Positions 52,530-59,915 of a stretch of 64,000 nt of DNA are shown here, in pieces. The first letter of the stretch is position 1; the number at the start of each line of letters is the position of its first letter. Made by a program: the position numbers and the translations under genes. The notes under the pieces are model-generated. The model saw only the letters and a list, made by a program, of their open reading frames with translations, searched no databases and was not told the DNA's origin. This DNA comes from JAWPMT01 sp965267435 (GTDB lineage: Bacteria > Bacteroidota > Bacteroidia > Cytophagales > Cyclobacteriaceae): the NCBI GenBank assembly GCA_965267435.1, contig OZ253960.1, forward strand, positions 4,216,001-4,280,000. The letters are read 5' to 3'.

Positions 52530-52752
52530 AACAATCACTAAAGGTCATGCGCTACACTACGAATCGACATATTGGAAGAGGAATTCGCCCGCGTCCCCTC
52601 TCACCGGGAAAGGACGTGGTTCTTTTCATCAGACTTACCGAGCTGATTAGACGTTCGAAACGGTACCGCCGTGGATCAGTTTGTGGTTTGTGAGAGTTGC
52701 GCTATTTTGTGGGTACTTGAACTGGGGGCGGACGCCCTTTAGTTGTAGCGTT
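52530..52752. repeat. attC-like site 35 (divergent type B), last full site
   Basis: 223 nt. The left arm GGCATACAAC complements GTTGTATGCC (51113). The interior has diverged strongly, yet the inner stem is still paired, now CTCTCAC with GTGAGAG, where other sites have CCTCGGC with GCCGAGG. The right half is standard type B. Confidence 0.85.
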
Positions 52753-52781
52753 GGCCATTATTTTATGTAACTCAGAGTGGT

Positions 52782-53192
52782 ATGAAAATAATTGAATGGG
52801 ATGGTAATCGAAAAAAGCTTTTGTCTCTGCTTTGGATCTACCTAACAGTGAATTACATCTATTGTGATGTGTTCACTTTGCACCTTGCTAAATATTTAGA
52901 GGCATTCTTATCTGGTCAAGTAGGTGGCATGAAAATCACAGAAGAATTTTTATTAGTTTTTTCTGGCATAATGCAAATTCCTATGATCATGATTGTCTTG
53001 TCCAGGATCCTAACCTTCAAGCCAAACAAGTATCTAAATATTATTGCAGGCATCATTACGACTTCAATTCAGGCCTTTACTGTGACGATGGGAGGCACAC
53101 TCCACTACATGTTCTTTAGCTTTTTTGAAATTTGTACCGGTTTATTGATTATTTACCTGGCGTTCACTTGGAAGCAGGAGACAACATCATAG
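52782..53192 (+). CDS. Small membrane protein (DUF6326-like)
   Basis: A 136-residue protein with four hydrophobic segments (LLSLLWIYLTVNYIYCDV, LLVFSGIMQIPMIMIVLS, YLNIIAGIITTSIQAFTV, FSFFEICTGLLIIYLAF). The opening KLLSLLWIYLTVNYIYCDVF resembles DUF6326-type proteins. It begins directly after the GTT at 52750, so it started life as a cassette gene; the matching end (AATGGCCAAC) was not found. Confidence 0.75.
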   Translation: MKIIEWDGNRKKLLSLLWIYLTVNYIYCDVFTLHLAKYLEAFLSGQVGGMKITEEFLLVFSGIMQIPMIMIVLSRILTFKPNKYLNIIAGIITTSIQAFTVTMGGTLHYMFFSFFEICTGLLIIYLAFTWKQETTS

Positions 53193-53267
53193 TTGTGGTA
53201 AGCATTATCAACATTTGTTGAGGATCTGTCGTATTTCTCCTCTTAGTTTTGGAGGAAATAATCGACG

Positions 53268-53726
53268 ATGGACAAGGTATTTCCAAAGACAATCGACAAT
53301 CAGTATCGAGGTCATAAAATCGCCCTGATATTCTTCTACCTTTTCACAGCAATGACGGTGGTAAGAAGCCTCATTCATATGTTCAGCAAAGACGGTGGGG
53401 CCCAGAGCATTGCTACCATACCACTGGACAGTTTCTCAGCACAAGCATCCAGTGTTATTGTCCTAATCTTCGCCTTGTGGGGGTTATCCCAGCTATTGAT
53501 GGGAGTACTATATGTGATCGTACTTTGGCGCTACAAAAGCCTGATTCCCCTTATGTATTTATTCATATTTCTGGAGTACGTACTTCGCATAGTATTGGGC
53601 ACGATGAAACCTATTGTCACAGATAGTGTGCCACCAGGCGCCGTTGTCAATCTCGTATTTCCACCATTGGCATTGATTCTTTTTGCACTATCAATCAGAA
53701 AAACTGCCAAAAAATCCGACTTGTAA
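53268..53726 (+). CDS. Membrane protein of unknown function
   Basis: A 152-residue protein with four helices (IALIFFYLFTAMTVVRSLI, ASSVIVLIFALWGLSQLLMG, LIPLMYLFIFLEYVLRIVLG, AVVNLVFPPLALILFALSI). GGAGGAAATAATCGACG precedes the ATG. No family is named with confidence. Transmembrane layout and start are convincing. Confidence 0.8.
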   Translation: MDKVFPKTIDNQYRGHKIALIFFYLFTAMTVVRSLIHMFSKDGGAQSIATIPLDSFSAQASSVIVLIFALWGLSQLLMGVLYVIVLWRYKSLIPLMYLFIFLEYVLRIVLGTMKPIVTDSVPPGAVVNLVFPPLALILFALSIRKTAKKSDL

Positions 53727-53812
53727 GACCTTCAGAAAGTGCACGCTGCAATGGCGAGAGCGCTTTTCAGCTGTATAAGTTTATTTTACCTGCCAGTTAC
53801 TAAAGCAAACAC

Positions 53813-55972
53813 ATGCAACAGATCTCTTTTGTGCAAATAGGGGTAGTGGCAAGCTTATGGATGGCGATGCCCGCAACAGTCACAGCACAGGACGGTGAGC
53901 TCACGCTTGATGACCTCTTCGCAACGCCCAAACTGACTGGAACCACCCCGTCGCGGCCTGCTTGGGCACCGAACAGCGAGCACTTCGCCTTTTCCTGGAG
54001 TGAACCAGGAAGCCCTGGGCGTGGCCTCTGGGTAGCTACAAGCGATGGGAAGGAAGTGCGCCTCAGTTCCGATACGGCATCCGAGTCAGTGCGTGATATG
54101 GTCTGGAGAGACGCGAACACAATTGTCAGCCTGCGAGGCAACCACCTATGGCAGACATCGCTGAGCCGGGGAGATGACCGCCAGTTGATGGCCGTCGAGG
54201 CAGGTGCACACAACCTGTCGATATCGCCAGGCGGCAACATGGCGGCGTACATAACGGATGGTGACCTATGGCTTGCTGACTTCTCTTCCAAACAGAATCG
54301 CCAGCTCACCGAGATCGGCATCGCCAGTCTCTCGAGCTTACAGAAAGGGCGCTACAGCCGACCAGAACGTGAAATCGGTCCCGGCATCTGGAGTGGACCC
54401 ACGTACAAGTGGTCCCCGGATGGCAAGACCATCGCGTTTCACGTCGTGGACCGACGCGAGATGCGAAAGGTGCCGTTCCCCGATTACCTCGCTGCCGAAA
54501 CCAATCCCAACGAGGTACGCCGAGGGTACCCGGGGGATCCGAACGAGATTCGAAGGGTGGGCCTGCTCGATGTCGCAAGCGGTAACATTACGTACCTCGA
54601 TTTGCCCAACCCACACGCCAACCAGGTCATCGACTTCAACTGGTCACCAGACGGTGCGCTGCTGGTGGATACCGCATCCGACACGGCGGTTGAGCGCAAG
54701 TTGTTCGTCGTGGCACCCGGAGAGAGCCAACTGCGCGAGATTTGGCGAGGTGTCAGAGAGAGCCGCATGTACACATCGTTTGGATCCACCTGGCATCCAG
54801 ATGGAAAGAGGGTCGTTTTCTTAAGCGATATGGGTGATCGCTATGGTCTTTATACCATTGATGCCTCACCGTCTAAGGATCTTCCGCAGCTCCTCACCGA
54901 TCCGTCCTACGATGTACTGTCCGCCCCAGGTACTGCAGGTGATGCACTGTTCTATACAGGCAACGGCGTTAATCCGTACGAACAACACGTGTATCGCCTG
55001 AATATGTCCGGTGGCGATCCCGAGCAGGTGACGCGTCTGGCGGGTCGGAACGATGGCTACCCCTCACCGGATGGCCAGCACCTGGTGTTCATGCACAGCA
55101 ACGACACATCACCGCCCGAGCTTTACGTGGTAAGCAGCGAGGGTGGTGACGCTACGCGAGTAACGCACTCACCGTTGCCCGCCTTCACGGAGCGAACCTG
55201 GGCTGCTGCGGAATACGTAAGTTTCCCCAGTCTTGTAGATGACTATACGCTGCATGCCCGGATTCTGAAACCTGCCAATATGCAGCCCGGCACGAAGTAT
55301 CCCGTGCTGTTTGGGCCCGTATATTCGAATACCGCGAGGAACCGCTGGGCCGGTAACTACAGCCTCGTACAGCAGTTGTTGGCCACGAAGGGATATATTA
55401 TCGTGCAGGTGGATTCACGTGGTAGCAACGGTTATGGCCGGGCATTCCGTGAAGAGTTCCTGCTGGGCTTTGCCGACCAGGACATTGAGGATTATGCGAG
55501 TGCCGTTGCCTACATGGAGTCGCTGGCTTATGTCGATCCCGATCGCATCGGCATCTGGGGCAGCAGTTACGGTGGCACACTCTCCGTTTATTCGCTGCTG
55601 ATGAAGCCGGGCTTATTCCAGGTGGGGGTTGCTGCAGCGGCGGCTGTTGACCCGGTGTTCTTTGGTACAGACGACGTCGCGATTGTGCGTCGCCCACAGA
55701 CACACCCGGAGGTCTTCGAACGAAAAGCGCTCAAGCATGCAGCGAATCTGGAGGATAAACTCCTGTTCATCCACGGCCTTCAGGACCATGTGGTACCCTT
55801 CAAGACGACGGCCGTGTTAGCTGAAGAACTGATCAAACAGGGCAAGGACTTCGACTTTGCGTTTGCACCTGGTGCGACGCATGGATGGAGCCGTGAGCAG
55901 AATTACAATCGCTACCTGTTTGGCAAGATGATCGAGTACTTTGACCGACACCTGGCCGTACCGCCTGAGTAG
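53813..55972 (+). CDS. Secreted S9-family prolyl oligopeptidase/dipeptidyl peptidase
   Basis: A 719-residue exported peptidase with a signal ending MPATVTAQD. Residues ~40-440 form a PD40/WD40-like propeller (repeated F-SPDGK/WSPDGK words such as YKWSPDGKTIAFHV, FNWSPDGALLVD, TWHPDGKRVVFLSD, YPSPDGQHLVFM). The C-terminal hydrolase domain has S585 in GSSYGG, D658 in HGLQDHVV and H690 in GATHGW. It cleaves peptides, probably after proline or small residues. It is GC-richer than the cassette genes around it, so it has a different history. Confidence 0.93.
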   Translation: MQQISFVQIGVVASLWMAMPATVTAQDGELTLDDLFATPKLTGTTPSRPAWAPNSEHFAFSWSEPGSPGRGLWVATSDGKEVRLSSDTASESVRDMVWRDANTIVSLRGNHLWQTSLSRGDDRQLMAVEAGAHNLSISPGGNMAAYITDGDLWLADFSSKQNRQLTEIGIASLSSLQKGRYSRPEREIGPGIWSGPTYKWSPDGKTIAFHVVDRREMRKVPFPDYLAAETNPNEVRRGYPGDPNEIRRVGLLDVASGNITYLDLPNPHANQVIDFNWSPDGALLVDTASDTAVERKLFVVAPGESQLREIWRGVRESRMYTSFGSTWHPDGKRVVFLSDMGDRYGLYTIDASPSKDLPQLLTDPSYDVLSAPGTAGDALFYTGNGVNPYEQHVYRLNMSGGDPEQVTRLAGRNDGYPSPDGQHLVFMHSNDTSPPELYVVSSEGGDATRVTHSPLPAFTERTWAAAEYVSFPSLVDDYTLHARILKPANMQPGTKYPVLFGPVYSNTARNRWAGNYSLVQQLLATKGYIIVQVDSRGSNGYGRAFREEFLLGFADQDIEDYASAVAYMESLAYVDPDRIGIWGSSYGGTLSVYSLLMKPGLFQVGVAAAAAVDPVFFGTDDVAIVRRPQTHPEVFERKALKHAANLEDKLLFIHGLQDHVVPFKTTAVLAEELIKQGKDFDFAFAPGATHGWSREQNYNRYLFGKMIEYFDRHLAVPPE

Positions 55973-56092
55973 CTATTTGCAGTATGGAATTGGCGTCCCC
56001 GACTTGGCGTCCCCGACCAGGTCCGCTGGGTTTTACTCCAAAGAGCTAGTAGCGTCGGAGATAATAAACCGAAAAGAAAAATTTGATCAAGT

Positions 56093-56650
56093 ATGAATGC
56101 GGCAAAAGCAATAGAACGTTTTGACAGATTATCCAATGATTGGTTGGTAGATCTGAAAATGTTGGATCCCGAGATACTTCATATAAACCCAGATTCCAAA
56201 ACCTGGTCACTCGCAGAAGTATACGACCATTGTATGAAAGTAGCGAGAACGTATCAAATACCTAATCTTAGACAAAGCCTTACAGATAATGCGACCAGAA
56301 AAAGAGGAAAGAATCTGACTGGAGTTGTAATATTTGATTTCGAGTATAGAAAGAATGTCCACATGAAAATGGAGGAATTTCCTGAGAAGTTTGTAAAACT
56401 ATTTTCTCCTGAGAAACGAGGGAAAGAAGACCTTGTTGAGGATTTCACATCCTTTATACAGGAAGTGAAATCCCTGGAAAATTTAGTGCTCAGAAGCGGG
56501 AACGGTGATAAACAGTTTCATCCCATGTTTGGAGACATCAACACCAAAGAGTGGTATTACTTGATTGAGTTCCATATCTGGCAGCACAATAAACAAAAAG
56601 AAAAGATCAAAGACTATCTAAGAACTGGAGAACTTTGTTTCGAGTGTTAA
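56093..56650 (+). CDS. DinB-fold protein (DUF1569-like)
   Basis: A 185-residue four-helix-bundle protein (WSLAEVYDHCMKVARTYQIP in the first metal-binding position, EFHIWQHNKQKEKIKDYL in the last). The His positions resemble DinB/DUF1569 proteins, which bind a metal and often act as thiol-dependent transferases or stress proteins. No substrate is predicted. Confidence 0.8.
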   Translation: MNAAKAIERFDRLSNDWLVDLKMLDPEILHINPDSKTWSLAEVYDHCMKVARTYQIPNLRQSLTDNATRKRGKNLTGVVIFDFEYRKNVHMKMEEFPEKFVKLFSPEKRGKEDLVEDFTSFIQEVKSLENLVLRSGNGDKQFHPMFGDINTKEWYYLIEFHIWQHNKQKEKIKDYLRTGELCFEC

Positions 56651-56796
56651 TGCATGTTTTCATTTCACCTTAATTTAAGAGAGGCGACTAGCTAAACTGA
56701 CTACCTCCAACAAATGCGAGGCAGGAATGGGGTTTCATCGAGCAAGATACTTTCGTGGGGATTAGAAAGTCACCACCGGTTTAATAATCATTACAA

Positions 56797-57309
56797 ATGA
56801 GAATACTAGTATTACTGTGCACAATATGTATTGTGTGTCAGTCTTGTCCTCACTCGGAAAATCAATTGACAGAAGTTGAAAAGCAAGAAATTGCTTATGC
56901 TGCGCGAGAGGTAGTAAAAAAGGTCTTTGAATATTCTAATAACATGGACTTTGAGACAGGCCTAAATCATTATTCAGAAACTTCTAATTCCTATTATATC
57001 ACCGACGGAAAAGTACATTCACTACCTGACCTCAAGAAAGCCTATCAAGAGATAGGACCTGCAGTTGAAGAATTGCACAATACTATTGAAAGCTGGAATG
57101 TTCAGGTGCTATCACCTGATATAGTCACATTCACTCTCCCAGTTAAACTGAAGTTGAAACTAAAAGGCATACCTGAATTCAACGGTCAACTTATTTGGAC
57201 AGCAACACTTCAAAAACAAGTCGACCGATGGGTGATTGTCCAAAGCCATGAATCTTGGTTAAACTGTGCCGATGTTGCCGCTGCACTCACTCCAACAACT
57301 GACAATTAA
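56797..57309 (+). CDS. Lipoprotein with SnoaL/NTF2-like fold
   Basis: A 170-residue protein: ILVLLCTICIVCQSC lipobox, then VKKVFEYSNNMDFETGLNHY, YYITDGKVHSLPDLKKAYQE and a final WVIVQSHESW, the NTF2/SnoaL-like pattern. It looks like a decayed cassette: the start GTCACCACC (56769) is one base from GTTACCACC, and the end is AAAACGGGTGGTAAC (57309-57323). Confidence 0.8.
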   Translation: MRILVLLCTICIVCQSCPHSENQLTEVEKQEIAYAAREVVKKVFEYSNNMDFETGLNHYSETSNSYYITDGKVHSLPDLKKAYQEIGPAVEELHNTIESWNVQVLSPDIVTFTLPVKLKLKLKGIPEFNGQLIWTATLQKQVDRWVIVQSHESWLNCADVAAALTPTTDN

Positions 57310-57320
57310 AAACGGGTGGT

Positions 57321-57451
57321 AACCATGTGTATGAGGAATAGCGGCTTGAGTTTCGTTCGTGTTGATCTCACTATCACCTGGAGATGATACTGCCGACCTG
57401 GTGGAGACCCACAAGCCTCCCCTCCGCATTTTTTAACGGGGCCACATAGTT
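57321..57451. repeat. Decayed attC-like site
   Basis: 131 nt from AAC to a GTT. The left arm GGTGGTAAC pairs with GTCACCACC (56769, one change). The right end GGGGCCACATAGTTGTATCC resembles the type A end GCCACATAGCTGTAGC. Stem pairing is partial. The next cassette would start at GTTGTATCC (57449). Confidence 0.45.
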
Positions 57452-57563
57452 GTATCCCACTGATTTCGTGCTGAAATTGTGGTAAACCTAATTGAGTATG
57501 ACATCCAGTGCAGTACTAGCACAAAGATTCTTACTGTAAGAAGATTATCCCGTTCAACTATCT

Positions 57564-58592
57564 ATGCATAGTAATTTAGTGAGTGATCCTATGCTGTTTG
57601 AATTGACAAGATCCAGATTAAACTTAGTCTCTATCATCTTTCTTTTGGCCTTTTCCTGTATTGCCAAATCCGGATTAGCCCAGGAGCCCTTTACGGAGCC
57701 TCGTGAGGTCAAGTTAGGTATCGCAATTATGGATATCACAGAGGTCGATGATGCATCACAAGCATTCTTTGCGGACATATTCCTCGCTGTGAGCTGGCAG
57801 GACGATGACTTGGCCAGTAAATCGGAAGAACAACAAGTCTATGACTTGAATGACGTTTGGAGCCCGACACTGGTGATCTACAATCAACGCTCTGTTAGTG
57901 AATCTTTGCCTGAAGAGGTTGTCGTTAAACCCAATGGAACTGTCACTTATTTGCAAAGGTTTACAGGCCTGTTTTCTGTTCCAATGGACCTTAGAGAATT
58001 TCCACGAGATCGTCAGGATTTCTTTATCTGGGTTGTCGCGCCTGTGAGAGCCAAGGCGAATGTCACACTCATTCCCGACCAGTCGCTTCCAGTACTTCGA
58101 GCTGAGAAATTCTCGATCAGCGATTGGAAGTTCGGAGAGGCAATACTTACGCAGGAGGCGCTTCAGTTGGCATCTGGCGCACCGACCAATCCAGGCATCA
58201 AATTAACCGTCACCGGCACTCGTCAGGTATCTTACTATATTATCCAGGTTCTCATCCCCTTGTTTGCGATCGTCATGATGGCTTACGCAGTTTTCTGGAT
58301 TGCGCCTACCGTGGTCCCCACTAGGATTGGTGTGGCGGTAAGTACCATGCTGACACTCATTGCTTATCGGTTCATGTTGGCCAACTACGTACCCAAGCTT
58401 CCGTACTTGACACTGCTTGATTGGTTTTTGCTTGGTTCTACGATCATCGTGGTGCTGACCTTGTTCACTATGGCCGGAACATCCTACCTTATTCGCCACG
58501 ACAAGGAAGTAATTGTAAACCGGATAGACCGATTCGGTCGACTCTTGTTTCCTGTTGTTTTTGTAATCTACTTGATTATCGTATGGCTGTGA
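57564..58592 (+). CDS. Prokaryotic pentameric ligand-gated ion channel homologue
   Basis: A 342-residue Cys-loop-receptor-like channel. A signal peptide (SIIFLLAFSCIAKSGLAQ) is followed by a beta-sandwich ligand-binding domain with LREFPRDRQDFFIWV, the F-P-x-D-x-Q motif of this fold. Four membrane helices follow: M1 YYIIQVLIPLFAIVMMAYAV, M2 RIGVAVSTMLTLIAYRFML, M3 LLDWFLLGSTIIVVLTLF, M4 LLFPVVFVIYLIIVWL. It is of GLIC/ELIC type; the ligand is unknown. The start could be ATG 57591. It seems to be a cassette: GTTGTATCC (57449) and GGCTACAAC (58671). Confidence 0.9.
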   Translation: MHSNLVSDPMLFELTRSRLNLVSIIFLLAFSCIAKSGLAQEPFTEPREVKLGIAIMDITEVDDASQAFFADIFLAVSWQDDDLASKSEEQQVYDLNDVWSPTLVIYNQRSVSESLPEEVVVKPNGTVTYLQRFTGLFSVPMDLREFPRDRQDFFIWVVAPVRAKANVTLIPDQSLPVLRAEKFSISDWKFGEAILTQEALQLASGAPTNPGIKLTVTGTRQVSYYIIQVLIPLFAIVMMAYAVFWIAPTVVPTRIGVAVSTMLTLIAYRFMLANYVPKLPYLTLLDWFLLGSTIIVVLTLFTMAGTSYLIRHDKEVIVNRIDRFGRLLFPVVFVIYLIIVWL

Positions 58593-58668
58593 TAATGGAT
58601 ACAATCACATTTGCAAATACATGACAGCTTTGTTCCAAAATGTTTATCTAGTCAATAAAACTGGCTAC

Positions 58669-58713
58669 AACAATCACTATACGTCATGGCTGGGCGCCGC
58701 ATAGCTGGACGTT
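58669..58713. repeat. Short or deleted attC-like site (type C remnant)
   Basis: 45 nt. AACAATCACTATACGTCATG matches the type C left half; GGGCGCCGCATAG then CTGGAC-GTT makes the right half, using the spacer of site 33. The apex is gone. The left arm GGCTACAAC pairs with GTTGTATCC (57449), 8 of 9. Confidence 0.7.
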
Positions 58714-58760
58714 ACCTCCAAGCTTCGGGGCCCTTATCTTTAGAATTGTAGAATACCCAA

Positions 58761-59216
58761 ATGGAAATCATACAAGAGATAGTCGAAACCTGGACGATGA
58801 ATAACAACGGGACGCTGTACCTGCTTGAAAACATTGAAACGGAATGGCTACCAGCCAAACTTGCGGGAAAAGGGAGATCGATTGGCGAGCAGTTTGTTCA
58901 TATCAATAATGTCAGGTCCATGTGGGTCAATAAGGTTGGGGAAAAAATCGACTTGAAATTGGATAAGGAAAAAGCTGTCAATAAGAATGAATTAAAAACA
59001 GCTCTTGAATTATCCTCACTGAAAATGGCCGAAACTCTGACCAATCTGGTTTCCGGAAATACTGCAAAAGGCTATAAGCCACATCCAACCGCTTTTTTGG
59101 CCCGAATGATCGCGCACGAATCCCATCATAGAGGGCAAATAATGGCAACTATTTCAAGAAATGACCTTAAAATAAGCAAGTCGGTAAACTTTAAATTATG
59201 GAGTTATTGGCGATAA
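58761..59216 (+). CDS. DinB-family protein
   Basis: A 151-residue DinB-fold four-helix protein. SIGEQFVHINNVRSMWVNKV carries the first metal His and IAHESHHRGQIMATI the others (HxxxHR-like). DinB proteins of this size are bacillithiol- or mycothiol-type transferase relatives or damage-response proteins; the role is not known here. It is translationally overlapped by the next gene. Confidence 0.9.
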   Translation: MEIIQEIVETWTMNNNGTLYLLENIETEWLPAKLAGKGRSIGEQFVHINNVRSMWVNKVGEKIDLKLDKEKAVNKNELKTALELSSLKMAETLTNLVSGNTAKGYKPHPTAFLARMIAHESHHRGQIMATISRNDLKISKSVNFKLWSYWR

Positions 59217-59740
59217 ATAAAGGCGGCGGGTGGGTCCGCCCTTGCACTGAAATTAGCGTACCCAAGCCAAATGAAAAGAATAAGAAATTGACGTTGAAAG
59301 AAGACAACACCCAAGGGCTGCTTCATCAGGCATTTCATCTGGCGAGGACTCCCATCGTCATTAGTCTGTTTTTAACACCCGTTCGTTTCATACTGGAACT
59401 AGTTGGGTTGCCCGAGTATGCTATTTTCATCATTGGACTGCTCTGGCTGACGCTGGGTTTTTCTGTTTACTGGGGGGTAAAGCTCTATGGCAAACAACAG
59501 CCTTACCTGCTGCTACTATTGAGTCTGGTCATCTTTTCTCCGATATCAAGGCTCACCGTTGTCGGCGCGTGGTGGGTTGACAAGGAGTGGGAATTGGGAA
59601 CCCACTACGGCGACTACTTTGATACCTGGACGCAGACACTCTTAAACCAAGGCGTCTACGGAGCACTCGTCCAAATCATTCCAGGGTTCCTACTCGGTGC
59701 CCTGACCTTGGCCGTGATGCGAAATAGGAAATCAATATGA
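59198..59740 (+). CDS. Membrane protein of unknown function
   Basis: A 180-residue protein with four hydrophobic segments (IVISLFLTPVRFILELVGLP, IFIIGLLWLTLGFSVYWGV, YLLLLLSLVIFSPISRL, LVQIIPGFLLGALTLAVM). The ATG at 59198 overlaps the DinB gene by 19 bases and gives an odd polar N-terminus, so the true start may be a later non-ATG codon near 59291. Family not recognised. Confidence 0.6.
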   Translation: MELLAINKGGGWVRPCTEISVPKPNEKNKKLTLKEDNTQGLLHQAFHLARTPIVISLFLTPVRFILELVGLPEYAIFIIGLLWLTLGFSVYWGVKLYGKQQPYLLLLLSLVIFSPISRLTVVGAWWVDKEWELGTHYGDYFDTWTQTLLNQGVYGALVQIIPGFLLGALTLAVMRNRKSI

Positions 59741-59896
59741 AGCTATTTGGGAGGAGTAAAAAGGAGAATAACGACTTTTGGGACTTTCCGATGATTGGCG
59801 GACTGTGGTTAGCCACAGTTATATTATGTTAGCGACCGCGAGCTATTGGCTGGTGTAGGCTGCCACGCACCGCACAGTAGCGCAGCCCAAACTGTT
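59741..59896. other. Intergenic stretch with a possible decayed cassette boundary
   Basis: The stretch ends CCCAAACT-GTTAGCC (GTT at 59894-59896), and GGAGAATAAC with TTTTGGG lies at about 59763-59780. TTTGGG and CCCAAA would pair as L boxes. GCTATTGGCTGGTG also partly pairs with CACCGCACAGTAGC. This may be an old site, but the evidence is weak. Confidence 0.3.
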
Positions 59897-59915
59897 AGCC
59901 TTGGCAAGAATCGAC

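Larger units (their letters stand above)
20678..52752 (+). mobile_element. Integron-like gene-cassette array: 35 attC-like sites
   Basis: A 32-kb run of single-gene cassettes, all genes on the plus strand, separated by 35 long imperfect palindromes. Each cassette begins GTT plus unique bases and ends with their complement plus AAC. Types by outer stem: A (CTATATGGCATGTGC with GCACACGCCACATAG; 12 sites), B (CTAAAGGTCATCCGC with GCGGACGCCCTTTAG; 13), C (CTATACGTCATGCGC with GCGCACGCCGTATAG; 6), two hybrid or broken sites (32, 34) and two unrelated ones (29, 33). The single-gene layout, the boundary rule, the stem covariation and the adjacent recombinase together match integron logic. The sites are longer than the roughly 57-141 nt usual for attC. 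Confidence 0.85.

Noticed and set aside
21115..52752. CRISPR-like array
   Set aside because: The repeats are about 218 nt, palindromic and vary with compensation. The intervening segments are 330-1970 bp, each with a gene. No cas genes were seen.
21115..52752. Tandem duplication of one locus
   Set aside because: The genes between sites are unrelated in sequence and fold, and each has its own unique end pair.
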